Source: Aegicerativicinus sediminis (GTDB lineage Bacteria; Bacteroidota; Bacteroidia; Flavobacteriales; Flavobacteriaceae). Taken from it: 64,000 nucleotides of DNA. Positions 1-8,384 of the stretch are shown piece after piece. A model generated the notes under the pieces. The model was given only the letters and a program-made list of their open reading frames with translations, was not told the DNA's origin and searched no databases. How positions within the stretch are numbered: position 1 is the stretch's first letter; every line of letters begins with the position of its first letter. The stretch covers positions 1,730,001 to 1,794,000 of the forward strand of contig NZ_CP064295.1 in assembly GCF_015476115.1 (NCBI RefSeq), written 5' to 3'. Both the position numbers and the translations under genes were made by a program.

Positions 1-769
1 GCCAATTTGAAAGTGCAATTCCATGGCCAGCACAATCGAAACGCATATCATATTTACCTGGGAGTAGATAAGAACAAAAATGCTGTTGCTTCCTTTTAAC
101 TGCTTCGTTAAAGGCCTCTTTGTGATGTTTTAAATTATCTTCCGTTCCCTCAGTTGGCCAATAATTTGCAAGATAATTTCTTTCAATGGATTGCAAATTA
201 ATTTCGTTTTCGGGATTTATATTGGAATAACAATTTCTTGCCCAATAATAAAGCGCATTGTCATAAAGTGTATAGCCTTGAATGGGGTATTCGTCTGCCC
301 AATTACCACTTAAAGGGGTATAAAGCCAACCCCTTCCATTAAATTCGACTGATTTAAGAAACTGAAGACATTTTTCAACTACGGGTCCTAATTTTGCCCA
401 TGTGGCCCCGTCATTTTCAGAATTGTAATATAGGCAAGCGCCAATAATAAACCAACAGTTTGAATCTACCCTACCAACCAAGCTTCCGAAGGATACATCG
501 GCCTTATCCTTCATTTCTAAAACGTTAGAGGGGATCATTCCCAATTCATGTTGGTGTCTGGCCAGCGTAAGCAGGGAATTTTTTAATCCAAGAATTAAGT
601 TTTTTTCCTTGGTTAGCAATCCAGCTATTCCACATATAATGCTGTCCCTAGCCCAAACCCTTTGATAATTATCAGAACTTACGGCACTTGCCATATATCC
701 ATCTTCGGTGGATAATGTATTAAGCAGGGCTTTGGCCTGTTCATAGTATGAGCCTAGTTTCGAGTCCAT
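1..769 (-). CDS. (alpha/alpha)6-barrel glycosidase, amylo-1,6-glucosidase/GH100-like, partial (N-terminal part)
   Basis: Only the first 256 codons are present; the gene runs off the left edge. I read this frame myself from the ATG at 769. There is no signal peptide (MDSKLGSYYEQAKALL), so the enzyme is probably cytoplasmic. Visible landmarks are RVWARDS near residues 37-43, GMIPSNV near 77-83, GRVDSN near 99-104 and SGNWADEYP near 154-162, the style of the glycogen-debranching C-domain and GH100 invertase-like clans. Its start codon directly abuts the GH97 stop codon at 770, so it is the next gene of the same operon. It probably completes breakdown of an imported glucoside. The exact GH family cannot be fixed without the C-terminus. 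Confidence 0.7.
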   Translation of the reverse strand, partial: MDSKLGSYYEQAKALLNTLSTEDGYMASAVSSDNYQRVWARDSIICGIAGLLTKEKNLILGLKNSLLTLARHQHELGMIPSNVLEMKDKADVSFGSLVGRVDSNCWFIIGACLYYNSENDGATWAKLGPVVEKCLQFLKSVEFNGRGWLYTPLSGNWADEYPIQGYTLYDNALYYWARNCYSNINPENEINLQSIERNYLANYWPTEGTEDNLKHHKEAFNEAVKRKQQHFCSYLLPGKYDMRFDCAGHGIALSNW

Positions 770-2902
770 TTATTTAGTCATTAGGCTAATGGCAAAACCA
801 CCACCCGCGGCTAAATGTATGTCAATCGTTGATTGCTTATCTACATCCATTTCTTCAATGGTATAGCTAGTTGGATTGGTATCCCAATCTGCATCATCAC
901 CATCCTTATATATTCTTGCAGCATATGATTTGCCTTCTTCTAGGAAATCAAAATTTAAGGTCACATCGCGTGGATTTTCATCCGTAATACCTCCAATAAA
1001 CCAGTTTGAGGTTTCTTTTTCTTGTCTTGCAATAATTACGAAATCTCCAACCTCACCATCCAACACTTTAGACTGTTGCCAATCAACTCCAACATCAGAA
1101 ATAAATTGAAATGCTGGATGTATTTTATCATCTACCATATAATTTTCTGGTAAATCGCAAGCCATTTGAATAGGACTATAAATTACCACATACAAAGCTA
1201 GTTGTTGGGCAATAGTAGTATTGACTTGATTGTTTGGTTTGTATTGATCAAATTTAATATCAAAAACTCCTGGAGTAAAATCAATGGGTCCACTCAACAT
1301 TCTTGTAAAGGCAACAGTTGGTAAATGGGATGGTGGATTGCCGCCATCAGTTGCCCATGCATTAAATTCTTGACCTCTAAGACCCTCTCTTGCAATTGCA
1401 TTTGGGTAAGTCCTTCGCTTTCCTGTTGCTTTAATTGGCTCATGTGCATCTACCGCAATTTGCTTTTTAGCGGTTTCTTCCAATACTTTTTGATAGTGGT
1501 TCACCATCCATTGCCCATGATGGTATTCTCCTTCAGGAATTATCTTTCCAACATAACCAGTTTTTACAGAATGAATACCGTGTTTAACCATAAAATTGTA
1601 CGCAGGTTCCATTTGTTTTTCATAGGTCATTGGTGCTGCGGATGTTTCATGGTGCATAATCATTTCTACGCCCTTAGATTTGGCGTAATCCATAACTGCA
1701 TCAAAATCATAATCTGGGTAAGGAGTTATAAAATCGAAAACTCCTTCGCGATCATTGTTAATCCATTTATCCCAACCAGTATTCCAACCTTCAACAAGTA
1801 ATCCCTTAATACCATTTTGAGAGGCAAAATCAATATATCTTTTTGCATTTTCAGTTGTAGCTCCATGTCTGCTCGTTCCTGCTTTGCCTTCCGTGAACGT
1901 ATTCATGTCCTGACTTCCTTCCATATCCCAGGTTGATTTGCCAAGGTGCATTTCCCACCATATTCCAACATATTTCATTGGTCTGAAATAGCTCACATCA
2001 CCAATAGCGTTAGGGTCATTTAGATTAAGAATAAGTTTAGACTCTATTAGGTCACCTGGCTTTTTTGCAATTTGTAAGGTACGCCACGGCGTAACAAAAG
2101 GAGTGGTCAATTTTGCTTTTCCACCGAGCCGCTCAGATCCTACAAGTTCACTAACAAAACTGTGATTTTTGTTGTCCACTTTTAGGGTCATACCAGCATA
2201 ATTGGTTAAATCTGCTTCGTGAAGACTTAAATACAAACCGTTGTCAGTTTTCATGGTAACGGGTGTGTTTACTGCATTTTCCGGTATATAGGTGGCACTA
2301 AGATTAGGATGGTTTCGCTTAGAAATTGCATCAATTTCAGAAATGGAAGTTTCGTTGTATAGGTGTTCATATATATCCCAATCTCCAGGAATCCACCAAG
2401 TCTTGTGATCTCCTGTAAGATTAAATTCAGTAAGTTCATCCGTAATTAGCCCCTCTTTTAAATTTTCCTGTTCAGGAAATTCATATCTAAAACCAATACC
2501 GTCATTAAAAGCCCGAAATATAATGGTCATTTTACGATGTGGATCGATGGTTTCTTCGAGTTCTACCTTTAACTCATTATATTTATTTTCAACGGTAGCC
2601 TGTTCTCCCCAAGGCATATCCCATGTTTCATTAAAAGAAGATTCTGTACTGGCACTAATTTGGAAACTAGCAGACATATCTGGCAAATCTTTAAATTGAA
2701 ATGCCATATAAGAAGTATCTACAATCTTTTCATTGTTATGAAAAACCAAATAGGTAGGTTTACCTTTTTCATCTAATAAAAAATGAATTGTGTTTTCGTT
2801 ATTTGGAGAGCTTACACTTAGACCTGAATCATTTTTTTGTTCTTTTTCCTCACATCCCAATGCGAAAAGGAGCATTAATACTGTAATAATTGAAAATCTC
2901 AT
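770..2902 (-). CDS. GH97 alpha-glucosidase, SusB-type (inverting), lipoprotein
   Basis: Hydrolyses alpha-glucosidic bonds, probably in the periplasm. The N-terminus MRFSIITVLMLLFALGC is a lipoprotein signal with Cys17. The 710 residues show the GH97 layout: N-terminal beta-sandwich, then a TIM barrel from about residue 310. Glutamates E419 (MHHETS), E488 (DAHEPI) and E512 (GQEF) have the same spacing (69 and 24 residues) as E439, E508 and E532 of Bacteroides thetaiotaomicron SusB. The position of the nucleophile Asp of retaining GH97 members is Gly here (VKTGYVG), as in SusB. Both points predict an inverting alpha-glucosidase rather than an alpha-galactosidase. It lies three bases after the GyrI-like gene and touches the next glycosidase. 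Confidence 0.92.
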   Translation of the reverse strand: MRFSIITVLMLLFALGCEEKEQKNDSGLSVSSPNNENTIHFLLDEKGKPTYLVFHNNEKIVDTSYMAFQFKDLPDMSASFQISASTESSFNETWDMPWGEQATVENKYNELKVELEETIDPHRKMTIIFRAFNDGIGFRYEFPEQENLKEGLITDELTEFNLTGDHKTWWIPGDWDIYEHLYNETSISEIDAISKRNHPNLSATYIPENAVNTPVTMKTDNGLYLSLHEADLTNYAGMTLKVDNKNHSFVSELVGSERLGGKAKLTTPFVTPWRTLQIAKKPGDLIESKLILNLNDPNAIGDVSYFRPMKYVGIWWEMHLGKSTWDMEGSQDMNTFTEGKAGTSRHGATTENAKRYIDFASQNGIKGLLVEGWNTGWDKWINNDREGVFDFITPYPDYDFDAVMDYAKSKGVEMIMHHETSAAPMTYEKQMEPAYNFMVKHGIHSVKTGYVGKIIPEGEYHHGQWMVNHYQKVLEETAKKQIAVDAHEPIKATGKRRTYPNAIAREGLRGQEFNAWATDGGNPPSHLPTVAFTRMLSGPIDFTPGVFDIKFDQYKPNNQVNTTIAQQLALYVVIYSPIQMACDLPENYMVDDKIHPAFQFISDVGVDWQQSKVLDGEVGDFVIIARQEKETSNWFIGGITDENPRDVTLNFDFLEEGKSYAARIYKDGDDADWDTNPTSYTIEEMDVDKQSTIDIHLAAGGGFAISLMTK

Positions 2903-2905
2903 GAG

Positions 2906-3814
2906 TTAGTTATTAAGTGGAAAATATACTTCCGCCTTCCATTCTAAAGGATTGCCACCATTATGAGGATCATTCCTGTAAATTTCAATGGGTAGGGGCT
3001 GTACTGAAATATTGTGTTCTTGAGCATATTCTAATAGTGCATTCCAAGCAAAGTTAGATTCTCTATAATTGCCATTGAAATCAGCCCTTAAAGCTTGGAA
3101 TGTATTAAGATAACCAAATTTTATAATATTTGTAGAAGGTTTTTCGGGTGATTTTCTGATGGGAAAACAGAAATCAAATTCAATCTCACCAGTCCTTTGA
3201 TTCCAATGGGTTACTTTTAAAAAGGGGTCGCCATTTAATTCAATATTATTGTCTTTAATGTATGCCATTATATCCCCGATGCTTTGCAACATTAAATTTG
3301 CCTTATTTTTTATTTCACCTTTTGAGGAAACATATGCATAGTGCTGCTCCTTGAATTTTTGTTTAGCTGGACGAAGAATTTCAACATTATAAGCATTTTT
3401 AAATCCATTAAGATATCCTATAAAGTTCTTTACCTCAACGGTGCTTTTTTCAACGAATGAATTTTTAATAATCGGAACTTCGATTTTTTGTTTTAGACTA
3501 TTCTTTAAATCTTTGGTGTAGACCTTCACCTCTGTTAAACTGTCTGAAAGTCTTTTAAATTCCCAATTAAAAGAAATACTATCATCACTTGTAATGAGAG
3601 AATAAGCATAAGAATTAAAGGGTTCATTTGAACCTAGTTTAATATTTTTCTCTTCCAAACGGTTGTAATGGTTCCAATAATCTAGGGTTGTATAGACAAT
3701 GGCAGGTGAGGATTGTGTTTTAAATGAAATACGATAATCGTGATCTTTTATTATAAAATACCAACCGATAAAAAGTACGATAATGAATAATAGCGCATAT
3801 GCAGCTTTCCTCAT
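2906..3814 (-). CDS. Membrane-anchored GyrI-like small-molecule-binding protein
   Basis: 302 residues. One N-terminal hydrophobic anchor (about residues 5-22) is followed by a segment that resembles an SRPBCC/polyketide-cyclase-type domain (about 28-140), then a C-terminal half (about 145-302) with the pattern of GyrI-like/AraC effector-binding domains: a conserved tyrosine segment, a GDPFLKVTHW strand and a FPLNN end. GyrI-like domains bind hydrophobic small molecules, and some members hydrolyse reactive compounds. No DNA-binding domain is present. It sits one base after the haloperoxidase-like gene and three bases before GH97, so it is probably co-translated with both. Binding or disposing of a product of the haloperoxidase-like enzyme is my inference. 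Confidence 0.65.
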   Translation of the reverse strand: MRKAAYALLFIIVLFIGWYFIIKDHDYRISFKTQSSPAIVYTTLDYWNHYNRLEEKNIKLGSNEPFNSYAYSLITSDDSISFNWEFKRLSDSLTEVKVYTKDLKNSLKQKIEVPIIKNSFVEKSTVEVKNFIGYLNGFKNAYNVEILRPAKQKFKEQHYAYVSSKGEIKNKANLMLQSIGDIMAYIKDNNIELNGDPFLKVTHWNQRTGEIEFDFCFPIRKSPEKPSTNIIKFGYLNTFQALRADFNGNYRESNFAWNALLEYAQEHNISVQPLPIEIYRNDPHNGGNPLEWKAEVYFPLNN

Positions 3815-3815
3815 T

Positions 3816-5144
3816 TTAAAAATTCTTCATTTTAAATTTGTTTACAACTAAATCACCCACTTTTCTGCCCTGTACAAGACCATTTTTACAAGCTGCCATA
3901 TAGTGAATGCCTCCGTACAACCTGCTCATTGCAGCTTCATCGGCAGCAGCGTTAAAAGACGTAAAATCTCTTGCAGGAAGCCCATATGGTTCTTCTGTAT
4001 CATCATGAAATTTATAGTTGTCGCCAAAAATGGAGGTTAGGACCGTTGAAGCGGCACCTGAAACAACGGAATGTCCACTTGGATATTCGGGGAAAGGAGG
4101 TGTTTGTAAAATAGGCTCCCATTGATCATCAATAAAATTGTTGATTAAGGTCTCAGGACGAACCAAATTACTCCTGTATTTTTCATCCCAACAGCTAATA
4201 AATCCATCAAATAAAGCGATAGAAGTTTTGGTATACGCGTACAGTGTCTCTTCAAAATTATAATCACTTTGCCTACATGCAATTTCGGTTATCCCAATCC
4301 AATGGGCTCCGGGGGTAATTTTCTTTTTGGCGAACATTAAATGACCACGATTTACGGATACGTAAGGATTGCAATCCCAAAATCGGGCGATTTCCATTTG
4401 CTCTGATTCATCTCCACCTCCTCTAATAGAGTTTCCAATTTCGTATACCTCTTGGAGTTCTTGATAGAATTGACTCTCCTCTTCTAATGAAAATTCTGGG
4501 TGTTCCTCAGGTCTAAATTGATCTGGAGATTCCATAGCTAAGGTTCGTATTTTATTCCAGGCAGGCTCAATACCATCCATATAAGCAGGTGGGGTTGGCT
4601 GCCACCGGGAAACTTCTTCAGTGTTAACTGTAAATTTGGGCATTGTACGGGTTTGCTTATACATATCTTGATCAATCCAAGAAGCAATTTCATCCGCCAC
4701 TTGCAAACCATAAATTATTGAGGCTTCTAGGCTTTTAGGGTTTTTCTTCTCCCAAATATTGTAAAGACTATCTCGGAATTCTTCCATCATTTGTTCCGAA
4801 AATATAAGACGTTTACTAACCTCCATATGGGCAATAAGTGCCGCCATATCATAATTTACATTCGGATCTGTGGCTTTTTGGATTTTTGGAAAATCTTTGA
4901 TCTGTCCATAAAATGAATTGAAAGAATCTGAATGAACGGCCATTATTTCGTATGCAGTAATATTTGGATAAACATAAATCCTACTTGCTACCGGAGGTGA
5001 GAAAATATCGTGAACCATTATATCGGTGACCTTATCCACCGAGGCTTGATACATTTCTCTGCTTATTTCAATGGGCTCAGATTTACCGCAATTAAAAAGA
5101 AACAGGAGACCTATAAGTGTTGTAATTAGTTTTATCGCTTTCAT
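3816..5144 (-). CDS. Vanadium-dependent haloperoxidase-like / PAP2 superfamily lipoprotein
   Basis: 442 residues with a lipoprotein signal ending at Cys19 (LLFLFNC). The oxyanion (vanadate or phosphate) site of the PAP2/haloperoxidase superfamily is complete: K322-x6-R329-P (KYRSNLVRP), P355-SGH358 (YPSGH), and R408 with H414 (SRLYGGIH). Spacings K-R (7) and R-H (6) equal those of fungal vanadium chloroperoxidase. The Asp that normally ends SRx5Hx3D is Ala here (HYMAA). The enzyme may oxidise halides with peroxide or may be a phosphatase; sequence alone does not decide. It lies between the third propeller lipoprotein and the GyrI-like gene with gaps of three and one bases, so it belongs to the susCD operon. 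Confidence 0.8.
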   Translation of the reverse strand: MKAIKLITTLIGLLFLFNCGKSEPIEISREMYQASVDKVTDIMVHDIFSPPVASRIYVYPNITAYEIMAVHSDSFNSFYGQIKDFPKIQKATDPNVNYDMAALIAHMEVSKRLIFSEQMMEEFRDSLYNIWEKKNPKSLEASIIYGLQVADEIASWIDQDMYKQTRTMPKFTVNTEEVSRWQPTPPAYMDGIEPAWNKIRTLAMESPDQFRPEEHPEFSLEEESQFYQELQEVYEIGNSIRGGGDESEQMEIARFWDCNPYVSVNRGHLMFAKKKITPGAHWIGITEIACRQSDYNFEETLYAYTKTSIALFDGFISCWDEKYRSNLVRPETLINNFIDDQWEPILQTPPFPEYPSGHSVVSGAASTVLTSIFGDNYKFHDDTEEPYGLPARDFTSFNAAADEAAMSRLYGGIHYMAACKNGLVQGRKVGDLVVNKFKMKNF

Positions 5145-5147
5145 AAT

Positions 5148-8100
5148 TTAATCTAGTATTTTATAAACTTCCGCTTTATCATTGTTAGTTGTAACCAATA
5201 AATAATTAATTCCATTTTTATTTAAAATGTTTAAATGCCGAACCGATTTGCCCTTTAAATTAAGTCCAATTTCTGAAGTGTTAACCACTTTTCCATTCGA
5301 ATTTATTAGGGCTCCCGAGAATGAATCAAACCTACCGTGATATGGTGTAACACCAAAATAATTCCCGGCGGCTAAAACATCCTTTTTTCCATCCCTATCA
5401 AAATCAAAGTCAACAAATGCTTTGATTGGCGAAATTTGAAGTTGGTTTGCAAAAGGGTGGAAACTGAATTCACCGTTATTATTTTCCAGATAACCTGAGG
5501 CTAAAATATTCACCTCAAATATTTCCGCATTTTCTAATCTTTCATCTTCAAAAATATCTTCCATCTTTTTGCCAGCGAAGGACTTATAGGAATTGAACTT
5601 CTTTTTTAAGAATACCATTTGGCTAGATAATTCATCCAAACTTAATATGGGATAGTAACCATCATTTTTATAATTGGCTAGGATAGTTTCTGTTTGACCA
5701 TTGTTATCGAAATCACCATAATACATTCTAAGCGGATATTTAATAGAAGCTTTAAATTTTGAATTCAAGCCCCAATTTCCTAATAAATAATCATTATCAC
5801 CGTCATGGTCAAAATCAAATTCCAAGATTTGCTGCCATAAACCATTTAATGGTTTTTTTATTGGTGTGATCTCTTTAAAAGAATCCTTTTCGTTTATAAA
5901 AAACCTTGGCGAGAACCATTCTCCAACAACTATTAAATCTTTTAAATTATCACCATCAATATCACTCCAAATGGCATGATTAACCAAGCCCATAGATTTG
6001 GGGACTAAATCTGAAATTGCCAACTCTCCATTTTCATTTATCAATAAATAAGAATCCGGTGATTTTCCATAATTACCTGTAATAATTGAATTTCCTACGA
6101 AAACATCCAAATCTCCGTCACCGTCAAAATCATATGGTGCTATTATTGATGCATTATTATATAAATCCGGAATTGTTTTTTCAATCAATTTTCCGTTCTC
6201 AAATTTCGAAATTGCATCTAACAGTGGGGCATTTTTGCCGTAGAAATCTGCTCCTCCATTACCTAGGAATAATTCATTGATGCCGTCATTATCCAAATCA
6301 ATCACTGCAGCGGAAACTTGTTCAGTTATTGAATCGGTAACCATTGAGTTAATTGAATCTTTTATAAAACCTTCTGAATTTCCTAAAAATAAAACAGACT
6401 TTTTGAATTTGGAACTACCAAAGAAAATGTCAGTATTGCCGTCCGAATTTAAATCTCCTATAGCAACAGCTGGTCCAGCATCTGATTTTTCAAAAGGTAT
6501 TAATTTTTGACGATTGAAATCAATATAACCATCCTCTTCGTGAGCAAAATTAATTCCTAAATTATCATTTACCTTTTCAAACAGTTTGTTTGTAGTGGCA
6601 AAATATTTATATGGTTTATTGTTTTGAGGGGCAATTGATAAAGTTTGTTTGGTTTCAATATTTTCCAGCTTTTGACTTGTAAAATCTGGCCAAATAACTA
6701 TTAATGAATCAACCCTTTCTTCTTTGCCATATCCGAAATACAAAGTAGGTTCAGAACTAGATTGAAATCCTCTTACGGTATATAATTCCTTATATTGTTT
6801 AATGCCGTTGTGATAGGAAACAGCCTTTGTACCTATACCAAATGGGTTTTGTTGAGAATATGAAAATTTAATTTTCAAAAAATTATTAAATGAGCTGCCT
6901 TTATTTTCAAGTAACGTTAGAGGGCTATTGATATTATTTATTATTAAATCTAAGTCCCCATCATTATCCAGATCTCCTAAAGCAGTGGCACCAGAGATTA
7001 GGGAATCTGCTACAATCCAATTTCCAGTTTGATTTTTAAACATCAAATCTTTTTTACCCTCAAAGACATAATTAACAGCTTTGCCTGTAGGCATAAGATC
7101 AAAAGCTTCTTGATCCACCAATTTGGTCTCGTTAATTTTATTTTTAATTTTTTCGCTTGAAACGAATTTGATAAAATCTAAATCATTGGGTCGCTTAGGA
7201 ATTCCATTGGAAATAAAAACATCTTGGTTTCCGTCAAGATTAAAGTCTTCAATTAAAACACTCCAACTCCAATCCGTTGCCGCCAGACCACTTAAAAGGG
7301 CGGTTTCAGCATATCCACTGCCTTTTTCATTTACAAAAAGCATATTGCGGGTATATTGGTAATGATAACCATAATCTTCAGTGCGCATTTTCAAAGTTTG
7401 AAAACTGTCATCTCCTTCTGAAGTCTTTAATACCTTTTCATCCTCTGCTAACATATCAAGGGAAATAAGGTCTGGCCAACCATCATGGTTAATATCCGCT
7501 ACGTCGTTGCCCATTGAAAACCTAGAAATATGCCCAAAATTTTCCTTCAGGGATTCCTTAAAAGTTCCATCTTTTTGGTTGATGTAATAATAATCATCTT
7601 CATGAAAATCATTGCCTACGTAAATATCTGGGTAACCATCTTTATTAAAGTCTGAAACCGCTATTCCTAAACCATAACCATTTACACCGCCATATATTCC
7701 TGCCTCCTCACTAACATCGATAAATTTTCCGTTATCGTTCCGCATAAGACGGTCACCAGTTTCATAATTGCGTTGGGTGCGAATTGCAGCCTTGCCGAAT
7801 GACTCTTGAGTATGGATTGCATGGTTTAAAATAAATATATCTAGATCGCCGTCTAAGTCATAATCCAGAAATGCTGAAGAAGAGGCAAAGCTATCAAGGT
7901 CTAATCCGTAATCTGAGGATTTTTCACTGAAAGTTAGGTCCCCATTGTTGATGAATAATTCATTATGTCCTTTAAATCCGTTAATCCCAACTACTGCATT
8001 TACATAAATATCCAATAATCCATCCGCATTAATGTCGGCCATTGAAACTCCTGTATTCCAGCTGCTGTTACCGGCCACTCCTGCAATTGAAGTAATATCT

Positions 8101-8384
8101 TCAAAATTTAAATTCCCCTTATTTAGATAAAGTTTGTTTTTATTTTGATTAGAAGAGACGTAAATATCTGGCAAGCCATCATTATTTATATCACCAATAG
8201 CAACCCCACCACCGTTATAAAAATACAAGTAGTCTAATATATTAAGTTCATCTGTTTCCTTTAGAGTGTTATTAAAATCTAAACCAGAATCATTAGCCTT
8301 AATACTTTTGAATAAGGAACCTTCTTTTTCTGAGCATGAAAAAATAATCGAGACTACTAAAAAATACATTAAGGTCTTATTCAT
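5148..8384 (-). CDS. FG-GAP/VCBS repeat lipoprotein with ASPIC/UnbV domain, copy 1
   Basis: About 1,078 residues, secreted lipoprotein (MNKTLMYFLVVSIIFSC, Cys17). I count 14 Ca-binding-type motifs of the form D-x-[DN]-x-[DN]-G, seven before and seven after an ASPIC/UnbV domain at about residues 515-582, which suggests two seven-bladed propellers. An upstream ATG at 8414 is in frame, but the ATG at 8384 gives a clean signal peptide and overlaps the preceding stop by only 8 bases, so I chose it. Acidic and Lys residues after the Cys (SEKEG) fit a surface-export signal of Bacteroidota lipoproteins (inference). Last of three paralogues in tandem after susD. A binding or scaffold role at the cell surface is likely; no catalytic motif was seen. 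Confidence 0.85.
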   Translation of the reverse strand: MNKTLMYFLVVSIIFSCSEKEGSLFKSIKANDSGLDFNNTLKETDELNILDYLYFYNGGGVAIGDINNDGLPDIYVSSNQNKNKLYLNKGNLNFEDITSIAGVAGNSSWNTGVSMADINADGLLDIYVNAVVGINGFKGHNELFINNGDLTFSEKSSDYGLDLDSFASSSAFLDYDLDGDLDIFILNHAIHTQESFGKAAIRTQRNYETGDRLMRNDNGKFIDVSEEAGIYGGVNGYGLGIAVSDFNKDGYPDIYVGNDFHEDDYYYINQKDGTFKESLKENFGHISRFSMGNDVADINHDGWPDLISLDMLAEDEKVLKTSEGDDSFQTLKMRTEDYGYHYQYTRNMLFVNEKGSGYAETALLSGLAATDWSWSVLIEDFNLDGNQDVFISNGIPKRPNDLDFIKFVSSEKIKNKINETKLVDQEAFDLMPTGKAVNYVFEGKKDLMFKNQTGNWIVADSLISGATALGDLDNDGDLDLIINNINSPLTLLENKGSSFNNFLKIKFSYSQQNPFGIGTKAVSYHNGIKQYKELYTVRGFQSSSEPTLYFGYGKEERVDSLIVIWPDFTSQKLENIETKQTLSIAPQNNKPYKYFATTNKLFEKVNDNLGINFAHEEDGYIDFNRQKLIPFEKSDAGPAVAIGDLNSDGNTDIFFGSSKFKKSVLFLGNSEGFIKDSINSMVTDSITEQVSAAVIDLDNDGINELFLGNGGADFYGKNAPLLDAISKFENGKLIEKTIPDLYNNASIIAPYDFDGDGDLDVFVGNSIITGNYGKSPDSYLLINENGELAISDLVPKSMGLVNHAIWSDIDGDNLKDLIVVGEWFSPRFFINEKDSFKEITPIKKPLNGLWQQILEFDFDHDGDNDYLLGNWGLNSKFKASIKYPLRMYYGDFDNNGQTETILANYKNDGYYPILSLDELSSQMVFLKKKFNSYKSFAGKKMEDIFEDERLENAEIFEVNILASGYLENNNGEFSFHPFANQLQISPIKAFVDFDFDRDGKKDVLAAGNYFGVTPYHGRFDSFSGALINSNGKVVNTSEIGLNLKGKSVRHLNILNKNGINYLLVTTNNDKAEVYKILD

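Noticed and set aside
876-1801. Plus-strand open frames opposite the GH97 gene
   Set aside because: They lie antisense to a well-supported gene, have no family pattern and no start signal.
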